Under the pieces are notes generated by a model. It was not told the DNA's origin. It saw nothing but the letters and a program-made list of their open reading frames with translations, and searched no databases. The translations under genes and the position numbers were made by a program. DNA of 64,000 nt from Hanleya hanleyi. Lineage: Eukaryota > Mollusca > Polyplacophora > Lepidopleurida > Hanleyidae. How positions within the stretch are numbered: position 1 is the first letter of the stretch; each line of letters begins with the position of its first letter. Shown here one piece after another: positions 34,931-45,472 of this stretch. The DNA is taken from the NCBI GenBank assembly GCA_036873755.1, contig JAVTVY010019529.1, positions 19,351 through 83,350 of the forward strand, read 5' to 3'.

Positions 34931-35809
34931 AAAAAGTCACGGACGGTCAGCTTTCATTTTATTTGTCGTTCCGGAGATATGAGGAAAAGTTTGGGGGGGG
35001 GGGGGAACCCTTCCCAGGCCAGGTAGAGATAATTTATTGATAACATTTATTCATAAAATTTATGATTTGTTTGTTATACAATGAATGATTCGTCATAATA
35101 TCTCTGCCAACTCGGTCAATCTTCAAGCTGATTTAGAAACAAGAGTTTTCTTATTCTTGCAAGTTAATGATGAATTGTTGAAATGTTTTTAGTTGAAATT
35201 TCTGATAAACGACTTTGAGATCATATTCCGACATCTTCACGTTTCAAGGTCAATACTACACTAACGTTCCGTCATATCCATTAACCTAGTGAAATGGGTA
35301 AATTTGTTCACGTGATGTCATATAGCCATTGAAGATATGAGCTTGCTAACACTGTGCAGCGAAGGTCTTTGATCTCCAAACAAGGCAAGCCGTGGTTGGA
35401 TTGCTTTTCAAACGGGAAATGTTCGTATCCTTCTAGTAGCCAATCGAATTGAATTTTGAAGAGGTCATGCAGGGGCGCTTCTCCTGATATGGACCACGAA
35501 ATATTTATAGAGCTACATGTATGACATCACCAATCAGTGTTAGATAACTGTTGGGCAACTTTAAGTTGAAAACATGCCAATTATCACTAAAGTATGTCCA
35601 TTTTATTTAGTCGACTACTTTGGAACTTGTCAAATATCAATCCCTAGCTTCCAACTTGTACTTCTTTTTTCAACGTGTATACAAACACTTATCGTTGACA
35701 GTATGTATGCGGTTCAAACTTCGGCATTCTGACTGGGCATGGGATATAAGCGACATATTCACTGACCGCCTGTTATAACTTTATACCTTCCCGATGACTT
35801 TGCCCTCGG
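34931..35809. other. no gene recognised; G-run and inverted CCCAGGCCAGG near 35000
   Basis: Spacer within the intron. Apart from the G-tract end at 34990-35030, nothing structured was found. Confidence 0.4.
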
Positions 35810-36290
35810 TCACACCAATATATGATGGCCAAGAAGGGACATCGCTGTATTGTGTTATGAATCTCACGAAGTCAGGATGCGAAGGACGAAGGCAGGATGC
35901 GAAGCGCGATGTCAGGATGCGAAATGAAAACATGAAGCGCGAAGTCAGGATGCGAAGTCGCGAAGGCAGGATGCGAAGTCGCGAAGCCAGGATGTGAAGC
36001 GTGAAGTCAAGATGTGAAATCAAAACAAAGGAATGCATAGACTGGAAGGGAAGCGCGAAGTCAGGATGCGAAGGCAGGATGCGAAGTGGCGAAGTCAGGA
36101 TGCGAAGCGAAGTCAGGATGCGAAGCGCGAAGTCAGGACGTGAACTCGCGACGGCAGGATGCTTAGATGCGCGAAGCCACCGCACCTGACTTCGCCACTT
36201 CGCATCCTGCCTTCGTGTGTCGGTCCAGATTCATTAACACAATACAGCGATGTCCCTTCTCGGCCATCATACCAATACACTATGCAATCA
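35810..36290. repeat. GAAGTCAGGATGC minisatellite flanked by inverted repeats
   Basis: The core (35866-36210) is an irregular array of 'gcgaagtcaggatgcgaag' variants. About 40 bp on each side is an inverted copy: 'gaagggacatcgctgtattg' and its reverse, with ATGATGGCC. Open frames on both strands here come from the array. Confidence 0.8.
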
Positions 36291-36389
36291 AGCACCGGTG
36301 TGAAGGCTAAGAATGTCCGGTGGCTAGGAGTGTCCGGGTTCTATCTCCCAACCCAGCTAGGGCACTAGGGGACAAGCAGGTTAGGGCGA

Positions 36390-36727
36390 TCCCGCTCTCT
36401 AAAATGGAGGTAAAAAGGGTCGTTTTTGCGCATCATCTTTCGATTCCTTCTAACAAATGTATCAAAATTTCAGGCGCATTGAATTAGCTCTTGTTTCATG
36501 TCATAACCCTAATTTGCCATGTGAAGAACCAGCCAATGTTGTTTAAACAGCGCGAAGGATGTTTGGTCTATTATTATGCAAATTAGATAGATGACAATTT
36601 ACTTTTTTACCACCATTTAATGCGCATAGATATGTCTGTATGAGCCTCAAGAGGATTTTGCTGAATTCATTATGTGAACTGATTTATTGAGCGAAAACGA
36701 CCCTTTTTACCTCCATTTTAGAGCGTG
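36390..36727. mobile_element. MITE with ~36-bp terminal inverted repeats
   Basis: Both ends read CGCTCT(CT)AAAATGGAGG then TAAAAAGGGTCGTTTT inward. The ~265-bp interior has no open frame. No target duplication was resolved, so the superfamily is unknown. Confidence 0.8.
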
Positions 36728-38898
36728 GGATTCCGTGGTTGCAATAGTAAACGATATGAAAAGGGACACTAATCACTAGGACATTCTTACCCATCACACC
36801 GGTACGCCTACATGAAACAACTATTGTGAACTTTTACTTGGAGAGAATTACAAAGTTATTCCAAGCGTGATTTATGCGGAGTTCCGAAGTAGACGACTAA
36901 AAGACTTAGATAAAAAAAGCCTGCATGTTGATGCATAACCAGAAACGAATTCAACTACTCAAAAATTTAAGCCTCAATCTACACAATGGGTCAGGCGCAG
37001 AATATTTTGTTCCAAATGTATACCGGCTTAACCCCATTCTTATGGTATCAGATTGTATGTACATCCAACTGTCAGATGTACACCGATAGTTTAGGAGGTT
37101 ACAAACTCTGATGTTGGGAGAATGTTTAATCCCGGCTGTATTACATTGTGTACCGGTGAACCGCCACAATCAAAACGTGAATTAGATGAAATCTACTATA
37201 GAAAACGACTTGAAAATGCATTTGAAACAAAATAGTATCTTATAATTAAAAGTTAAAAGAAATTATTTTTGAACGATGGTTGACTATTGAATGTCTGATC
37301 TGACAAATAATAAAATGTTGTTTTCCGAAAACCGAACGGCACTATGGATGAGCTATACCGTATGCATGTAATACAGATGCGATCAGAGATAAGACGCTGG
37401 ACCATTGGGGGTGCCGGTGTAAATATGAATATCGTCATATCATATCTGTGTCCTATCTTTTAACCCAGCTAAGACATTTATTCCTGATTTGCAATTCAGG
37501 TAAGTTCAGGTATTTTCTTAAAGTGATAGTAACCCCTCAGACGAAGTGAAGGTCAAATGAAAGACAAATTTCAACTGTATCCAAATATATTTGTACTTCA
37601 TTTATGTGATTTTTCTAACCGGCTAAAACGTACTTGACCTTTAACGTACTTTGTATGGTAACTCATAAGTGCCAAGTCAATTTGAATCTTGCATTTAATT
37701 TTCTCGATTTTAATAAAATATGCACATTGGAACAGAGAGTCTGTGTTGAAACTTAAAGTATACACTCCTTAGGCTTAAGTCAACCATTGGAAAGTGCACA
37801 CAAAGTTTAAAATATGTGTCTTAAGGCAGCGTGACGTCACCGGACGTAGATATGATTGCAACAGGCCACCATAGAATCTCATGTTTTATTTTCAGTTTAC
37901 TCTGTGTAATAAAAATACTTTTCTACACTCTTTCTAATGGTCTTTCATTTGATGGAAACTTTACTTAAGGGTTTATGGTCACTTTAAATAGAAGCATGTA
38001 AAATGGGACAATGCTTTCATTCCTTACACAGCGGTGTAAAAGGAGAACATCAGGTAGGAAAATATCTTCCCTCCTATCTAATAACCTATAGCTAAGACAT
38101 ATTTTCCCGATTTGCAACTCCGTTAAGACATTTTTCCCAAAGAGAAACATACGAAAAGAGAAAAAATTTCCGGTCAAGCCACAACTCTAACCATCTGATT
38201 GTCAATCTGGGGGAGTTCACAGTGAAAATTAAAGCTTCGTGAAACGGGCCCCTGGATATTCAGGCTTGGCGATGGTATATGTATCAGCATATGACATTTC
38301 CGGCAGCGGTCGTAGGTCTGTCTAGAAAATACTTGTAATGATAATCTCATGACAGTGTATCCAAACACGATATACACGATAAAGACTTCAAGTTTGACCC
38401 ATGGTTTTACCTACAGATAAAATATACAGATTAGTCTATCCAGATTTTGGACTGGGTCATAATGAATTATAGAATCAACATTGCATTAGGTTTATAAATA
38501 TGATACATGTAGAAATAGATTAGTATATTATTAACTCAATACGGTACTTCCCGGAATTAGAAATCTACTTGTTTTTGTTTTATGTTTTTTGTGTGTGTGT
38601 GTGTTTTTTTTATTTGCTTTTTTTCACACGAGGGTATGTCCTAAGCGTTATCGAGTAGAGTGAGATTATCATACTTGAAAACGTTAATTACAATTAGCGA
38701 AACGTTGAGTGAAATAAGTAGAAATCCAGAATTGGGTTAATTAGATATAGGCCTACGCATATTCGTATCGTTTTTATATATCCTCGCGTTCCATGAAATT
38801 GAAGTCGCTGTCATGGTAAATTAAGTATTTCCAACAATTTCCAAACAGTCAATGAAAGTAATTTTAAAAATCGGGTTAAAAAGAGCGATTAATAGGGG
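36728..38898. other. no gene recognised
   Basis: AT-rich intronic sequence. A (GT)n/T-rich tract lies at 38580-38620. Confidence 0.4.
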
Positions 38899-39050
38899 CA
38901 CAGGGGCACAGATGCTCGTTACCGTTGTTAATTGGTTAATTACAGGGGTGGAGGTAGTGAATAACGAAACCCATTTATTCCTTACCTCGCCCCCCCCCCC
39001 CCTTGTAATCGACTTAATTAACCAATTAATAACGATAACGAGCCCCTGTG
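38899..39050. repeat. imperfect palindrome
   Basis: Arms of about 40 bp (38899-38943 and 39012-39050) carry CACAGGGGC, CTCGTTA, CGTT and TTAATTGGTTAATTA in inverted order, separated by a C-rich centre. Possibly a fold-back insertion close to the exon 1 donor. Confidence 0.7.
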
Positions 39051-39392
39051 AACTGTTGAACAAATTTGTTGATGTTGATAGTGATTAAATACTTGCAGTA
39101 TAAATGTAGTGTTTCCAATATATTATCAGACATTCATATTATCACATAATTAACCCATATAGGCCACTAAAGTTATTCCCATTGCATCATATTGTGGGCC
39201 TTTATATCTCCTTGTGCATCTTCTTTACAATCTCTGGGAACGGGAGAATGTATTATGTGGTATTGATTCATGAATCTAGGGACCTAATTGGCTAAACGGC
39301 ATGTTTCAATACCCAATTGCCGCAGCTGTACTGTGTCGTGCCAAACTTCATTGACACGACACATGTTTAGAATTATACACATTTATACTTAC

Positions 39393-39600
39393 TCGAACAG
39401 CATGTTAGTAAGAGTACAAATAATGACTCCTCCCTGCATCCAATCCTGGTTGCGTGGTGAGCGATAAGGCATTTTACGTACGCACCAGAGACTATGCCTA
39501 GGTCAGGGAAAACACTCTGCTGCGCTCGCTGAAAACGTTCTCTCCAAAGCGGCTTGTCCGCTACGGACAGTCCAGTTGTGTCCGACGACTCAGCCGACAT
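39393..39600 (-). CDS. DUF3987-like gene, exon 1
   Basis: Encodes 69 codons plus one base. The ATG at 39600 has A at -3. The frame ends in a strong donor, GA|GTAAGTAT, leaving one overhang base; the exon at 30199 supplies the two complementary bases, and the total (1881 bases) is an exact codon multiple giving 626 residues. The residues FPDLGIVSGAYVKCLIAHH fit the region N-terminal to the P-loop in DUF3987 proteins (a hydrophobic helix before the ATPase core), by my recollection of the family. An upstream out-of-frame ATG seven bases before makes a five-codon uORF. That this is exon 1 of the same gene is inference from phase and content. Confidence 0.55.
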
Positions 39601-42078
39601 CGTCCATTTGTTTCCACTTTCCGACCTTGATTTGTGAAGCTGTTAGTTGAAAGAAAATCCAGAATAGGTGCCCAGAGTCTAGCCTACATATGGCTCGCTG
39701 TCTAGGTCGACCTAATAATCACTGGCTTGTCGCTAAGCCTTGTCAAGCCCCAGCTCGCTAGCTAAAAATAGAACGCTGCAGCTATCGGCTAAATAGGTCT
39801 CTCCAAATAACTGCAATTGTGTTGGAGGCTCCAGAGGGTCAATTAGGCCAGGCGTTAAGCGCGGAAAATATATATTTGTGTTATCACATATTGATATTGA
39901 TGCCGTTTAGAAAATATATTAATATAATATCATTCTTCAGGAAAACGATTTCTTTATGAATGTTGAGGTGGCCGACTTGTTTAGAGCGCTTGTCCGTCCA
40001 GTAAAGTACTTTTACAACAACCGACCAAACCGATTCTATAAACAATAACCAAACACGTGACTGTCTAACAAACCGGAACTGGTAAAAATAGTACCAAAGA
40101 ACTGAAACTGATTCCATGTGTTATGAAATCAATAACAAAGAACAATAAATTGATTATAGGAGATTTACCATGAAGTATATTGAGCCACCTTCTCATTATC
40201 AAAACAAAGAATTTCACACGATTCTAAATACACTGAAGCTTACGTAACAAATAATTAAACATCAGTGAAATTTCTTTAATTAGATTAATTAGCCAGATGC
40301 GTTGAGAATTTCAATTAATGGAAAAGAGAAAAATATATACATATTTGTATTTGTCAACTGTAGTGGGAAAACTAACAAAGAGCGGTTATCACCGCATATT
40401 ACTATTACCAGAAGTGGATGAAAACTAGAAGTATGCAATGATGTATTCAGTGTCATCGACGGCATGTTACCCGTTTTAGCGCATCCAGTTGAAAACATTG
40501 CCTCCTAGCGGGAACTGGCGAACTGCCAGGGGAGACAATTTTGGAAGGTCAGGAAACGACTCCTACAGCCGCGAATGCAACCACAGCGTCCCGAGTCAAA
40601 CCGCCAAAGGTGACGCAATGAATCATGGGAGTTTTATGAGAGACCGTGACACTGAAAATCGCGGCTCGCCTATGTTAACTCCTCGTGGCGATCTTGGGTT
40701 GATTTATTTGTACTTCCATGCAAACAAAATATCTGTTGACTGTTAGTTACGAACACTGGTAACAATAATAATTAATTAATATATACTTCAGATTTATCCA
40801 GAAAGTCGATTCATATGCAAATAAAGCACTCCGCTAAATTGTCAGATGCGCCATTTTATGACTATTCGTTCTTCTTACACTCCTGATGCAAACCTCCCGT
40901 CATCAGTAATATTTATTCAACGAAATGTAACCCAAGTTGATACGTTTATTTAATGAAACAAGAGAACAGAATTGGGGAAGCCGAACTGAATGAACTTATC
41001 GCCACGAGCGCAACAGCTTTCTTCTTTGGTTTTCTTTCTGGGTCAAGCCGTTACATATAATGGAGCTTGTGCTTCTAAATCTGCTAGCCAATCATTTGCC
41101 TTTAGTAAAATTCCTGATAGTCCTTATAAGGCACGCCTGCGTATCACGCGATATTTCTGTAGTATTTTGAACTTCGGTTGTAAGAAAATTGAATGTTCAT
41201 TGGTCGCCAGTATTGGTTACGTCATATAATGACCTCCCACGCTTTCCGCGGAAAATTGAGGCTTATGACGAGTGGGTCAAAACATTCCTTTGAATTCGAC
41301 CTGATTCAAACTTGTTGTTGAAATATTGAGAAAACAAAGCCATTCGTATCACCAAATGTCGGTAGTTCGGACGGATATGATAGATTATGGATTTTGGGAT
41401 GTTAGATGCACAATAAATGAAAAAAGACATATATGATAATATCCTGCCCACCCGTTAGGGGGCCACCAGGTTAGAAGTAAAGCAAATAAATGAACTTCCC
41501 GCGTTATCTCCCAGAGTATATAAGGTACCGTAGACCTGGGTCCCCAGAATGAAATGAACTACGGCCATACTCGATTGTAATTCAATAAAAGATTTATTGC
41601 CCATTTACGATATCGAACTAATGTGTTAAAAAGACAACAGGAGTCGAAAGTACAGGTAGACCTTCGTTGGGCAGAAGTTTGGATCTAACGAAAAAAATGT
41701 TGACTCCGATGTCAGCACAACCGGTTTTCTGGGTCACCGTAGCGTACGGCCAGACTCCATGCGCCAGATAATTCCCATGATTCCTCAGTCAAAATTTAGG
41801 TAATTCAGCTGCCGACAATTGCCGACTAATAACGACTGCAAGCCGATCGGCGCACAGTGGAAAAATTGGATTCTGTATTGCGCAGATTTCACATCCTACG
41901 TCACATGAAGCGTTATAGGCAGGCTGGTGGTGCCATTGCCGTCTACATAGTCTAAGTGATCCTTACATACTTCTAGTTTTCATCCACTTCTGCTATTACA
42001 TACACGTTGCTCATTGTTTAGAATTTAACCCATAGCTCTCTAGATTTGTATCTAATACCGCTTATGCCGGTGCTAGGG
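39601..42078. other. upstream of the DUF3987-like gene, no further gene recognised
   Basis: Presumed 5' flank. No clear TATA box near 39600-39900. An 85-codon plus-strand frame (40489-40746) has no motif. Nothing else is supported. Confidence 0.4.
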
Positions 42079-42285
42079 GCCGTGTGGTCATATCATCCAA
42101 GTTGCCACATGAACAGGTACAATAAAAGCGTACCTAAGATACAACACATATCACGAATCGTTAGATTCTTGGTATGTGCTTTAGAATAGGTTTACCAGAA
42201 GACTATTCTTTGAAGTCATGTGACGCAGTCAGTATGTCGGCACTTCTTCCTACTTTCCTTATATGTGTTGTAATTATGCTACTAA
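42079..42285. repeat. dispersed repeat, inverted copy of 9689-9900
   Basis: See the partner inside element 1. Being both inside and outside element 1, it is an independent interspersed family. Confidence 0.75.
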
Positions 42286-42299
42286 ACTTTCTCCCCTAT

Positions 42300-42800
42300 C
42301 TCCGGAACAACAAAACAATGAAAGCTGACCCTCTGCAATTTTTCAGTTTATCATATTGGGGTCATGGTTAAATTGATGATGATGACGGCCAAGTGGGATA
42401 CCAAAAAAGTGATGTTTTCGTCATTTTTCTTCAAAATTGTTTCTTTTCTTCGAGAAAAATTGGGAAAAATGTATTTCATGACAATATTGACTAATTTATC
42501 ATGTAGTTTTTGCAAAGAAAACACACAAATAAAATTTTTGAAAAATATGACCAAAAAATCGACCAAAAATGTCGGTTTTGAAGATGACGTCAGATGACGT
42601 CATTGTGACATCATCGAAGCAGCCATCTTGGATTTTGTTACATTTTCTGGTAGAGGTTGACCCAAGGGTATAGTGTGGTAAGTTTTACTCCCCTAGCTCA
42701 AGGGGTAAGAAAAATATTTGGGGAGGGGGGGGGGGGGGCGAAATGACTCCCCTCCAGGCCTGGACAGGTCCCCAAAAGCCCAGATCGATAGATAGGGTTA
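42300..42800. repeat. dispersed repeat, inverted copy of 32371-32690
   Basis: Longer than its partner, with an extra segment (about 42590-42700) carrying GATGACGTCA and CAGCCATCTTGGATTTTG. It ends in a G-run and CCAGGCCTGGACAGG. Confidence 0.75.
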
Positions 42801-42863
42801 ACAAAATCGTGAAAATTGAACAATCAGGATGTGACTAAACATTAACAACAATACATCCTTGCG

Positions 42864-42905
42864 AGCCAGTGTATCGATCGATCCGTTAAAATCGATACAC
42901 TGGCT
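42864..42905. repeat. perfect 15-bp stem hairpin
   Basis: AGCCAGTGTATCGAT and its exact reverse complement are separated by 12 bases. Function unknown. Confidence 0.9.
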
Positions 42906-43479
42906 TGGTTAGTTACCCATAGCAGTTCTGAATATAAATAGCTCAAGAGGTTTTCTCGAAATCGAACCAATCATCAAGCGCGCTTAGCCAGCTCATTACG
43001 CGAATCTGCGAGGTTTGAGATGTGACTGGTTTGAATTTCATCGCTGGACTTTGATGTCAGACAGAAATCGACATCGGGAGTCAAATCATATAATCCGCAC
43101 GATATTGTATGGTGGAGGGAACCAATCAAGAACTCATTCGAATCACCAAAAATGTCCCGGTAAACCCTCTCCGAGGACTTAGGATTTACCTGGAAGATGG
43201 TAACGGTAACAATTCACTAGACTATTTACTGTTGACTAATTGATGCCCTACCCCCAAGGTTGCCAGTTCGAACCCCTCACGGGGATTAACCTTCCAGTAC
43301 TCGTATCTTTCTTCAAATCCGTACCTTCTCATTCGATGGAAAAAAACATGATTTGGACCTACATCTATATACATGGCAGTGTGACTAACGTCAGGGTATG
43401 CATAGGGCTTCGACGCGAACTGAACTCCTGGAAATCCGCCCCCCCCCCCCCAGTCGAAATCTTGCCTATATTAAGATGG

Positions 43480-43690
43480 GCACTGCCCAAGTCAAAATCA
43501 ATTTTCATCAAAAGTACGTCAGCTCAGAACTTGCTGGTAACGGTTCGCTAATGTACCTTCATGCCAAAAATCAAGGTTCTAATATCAACGTTTATTTTGC
43601 CGACGAAAGGATTCGAATGGGCTGACTGACTCACTCATTACCGGACAATTTGCAAACGAGAGCCTACTTCGTAGGAATAAATATGCCATA
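43480..43690. repeat. dispersed repeat, inverted copy at 51595-51790
   Basis: Shared in reverse: GCCTACTTCGTAGGAAT, TTACCGGACAATTTGCAAA, GACTCACTCATTACC, GAAAGGATTCG, GCCAAAAATCAAGGTTCTAA and AGCTCAGAA. The partner lies inside element 2. Confidence 0.8.
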
Positions 43691-43699
43691 ATACGACAA

Positions 43700-44850
43700 G
43701 ATAAGAGAGACAATTACAATAGTCAACTATTCTGTTTGGATAGCAATATTCCAGATTAAGGACATGCATGAGGTGTGTAGAATTTGCTACATCGTGTGAG
43801 AATCAAAGCCACAGAAAAATGTGAAACATGGATATTCCACCAAACGCCTCCATTTCCAGTTTCTCAAATTCTGTGAAAAATATCACACACTGACGGCAAA
43901 ACACAACAGTAGCGTACAAGGTCTCTCTGGCTTATAGTTTTTGTAACTTAAGTCTTATTCAGTGTAACCCGAGGCTATAAGAGCCGACCATTCAAATTAG
44001 CAATCACAATCACAGCGTGAACGAGATGAATTGTACTCAGATAACGACTTGGTAATTCCCATGAAAAGTACTTGTCAATGATAAGGATGCTACGAATAGA
44101 ACATCACGATGTTTACCTGTCATCACTGAAAACTGATGAACTTTCTTTCTTCTTACATTATCGCAAGTCATGGTTCGTCTATTAAATGACAGATAGCTTG
44201 TACACCACAACGAATACCATCTACTTCAATCAGAAATATTCCGAGCGCATTTGTGAACTCTTGTCCTCTCCGAACATGCCCATATTTGAACGAATTAAGC
44301 GTCAGGCACTGTGTCGTATATATACCGTCTCCTTCTGGTTGTTTTGAAGTCAGATGTTCATATCCGTGAATGTTTTGACTTAAGAGACGCCCTTGTTTCC
44401 TGTCGAACTTTAATGAATTTGTCTTCCACCTTTTTTCTCCGCATAAACTACGCATATATCGAGATCCCACAAAGGCTGCGTATTGCCTCAAAACGCCGTC
44501 CGTTCATTATCTGCATGACATTCTATAACACTTGTGTTTATAACAACTTGCTAACCGTGCAATTATTGTGTGTTTTAGCACGGTGGTGTGAAATGTACAT
44601 ATGTCAAGTGCAGGTGTTCATTTGGATATTCTATTTAACAAGGCCGGAGAGGAAGGAGTTATCTGCTTCATACAATGGAATAAACACACAAATAAATTAC
44701 AAGATGGAATTTCTTTTTCAAGTTTAACTGCTGTTTTCATCGTGAAATTGATTAACAAAGCGACACAAATAAATCTAAATCCAAGTATTTCTACAGAGCC
44801 TGGCTCAGCTGATAGAATATCCCTCTATTTGAGAAACCACAGGAACTCGG
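43700..44850. other. flank of element 2; one unassigned minus-strand ORF
   Basis: A 107-codon minus-strand frame (44168-44491) has mixed composition and no stop-rich look, but I recognise no family and no splice context. A 138-codon plus-strand frame overlaps it. Neither is called. Confidence 0.3.
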
Positions 44851-44856
44851 CACGAT
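44851..44856. repeat. target-site duplication of element 2, left copy
   Basis: CACGAT, repeated exactly at 58316-58321. Confidence 0.93.
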
Positions 44857-45048
44857 AGTAGTAGTGTAAACCCCGATCGAGTTAACTTTCACCCGGATGT
44901 AAAAATGACGTCACTTCCGGTTGGGGTGAATGGAGCGTGACCTTTGGACATGTCCAGACTTGTCTGTGTCTCTCCGTGTCTGTTGATGTACTGGGGGTTT
45001 TCCCGGCCGCCATGATGGGAAAATGGTGGATAATGGCGGATTTACCGG

Positions 45049-45290
45049 AAAGACCCGAAGGTGGCGGCCATTGTCCGCCATTTTCCAAAATGGTGGATAA
45101 TGGCGGATAGTGACCGGAAACACCCGAAAGGTGGCGGCCATTGGCCGACATTTTCCAAAATGGTGGATAATGGCGGATTTACCGGAAACACCCGAAGGTG
45201 GCGGCCATTGGCCGCCATTTTCCAAAATGGCGGATAATGGCGGATAGTTACCGGAAAGACCCGAAGGTGGCGGCCATTGGCCGCCATTGT
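45049..45290. repeat. ~66-bp tandem unit within the left arm, four copies
   Basis: Each unit has CCCGAAGGTGGCGGCCATTG and AAAATGGnGGATAATGGCGG (YY1-like cores). The right arm has three copies (57950-58165), so copy number differs between the two arms of one element. Confidence 0.9.
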
Positions 45291-45301
45291 TGGAAAAAAC
45301 G

Positions 45302-45309
45302 TATAAAAG
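45302..45309 (+). promoter_or_regulatory. TATA box of the element 2 polymerase
   Basis: TATAAAAG lies 164 bases before the ATG at 45473. With normal spacing the leader is about 140 bases and contains CCTGACCAGCCTGC repeats and CTGACGAGAGGAG. Confidence 0.65.
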
Positions 45310-45472
45310 GGGTGATTTTTAGTGGTTTGGTGTATTCATTGCACTACCCAACGGAGCTACCTGACCTACCTGCCTGCCTGACCAGCCTGCCTGCCTGACC
45401 ACCCTGCTTGCCTGACCAGCCTGCCTGCCTGCCTACCAGCTTGTTCTGACGAGAGGAGGGCCTCACTGCAGC

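Larger units (their letters stand above)
30200..39392 (-). other. proposed 9.2-kb intron of the DUF3987-like gene
   Basis: Bounded by a donor GTAAGTAT (minus strand, starting 39392) and an acceptor TTTTCAG ending at 30200. It is filled with two pearl-like satellites, a G-run-bearing repeat, a GAAGTCAGGATGC minisatellite, a 36-bp-TIR MITE and a palindrome. No other gene is seen inside. Confidence 0.5.

Noticed and set aside
35781..36189. Arg/Ser-rich frames on both strands
   Set aside because: Generated by the GAAGTCAGGATGC minisatellite.
44168..44491. 107-codon minus-strand frame as a host exon
   Set aside because: No recognised domain and no clear splice sites; an overlapping opposite-strand frame is equally open.
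44882..45398. Overlapping frames in both directions within the element 2 left arm
   Set aside because: All follow the 66-bp repeat unit, and the same frames appear mirrored in the right arm.
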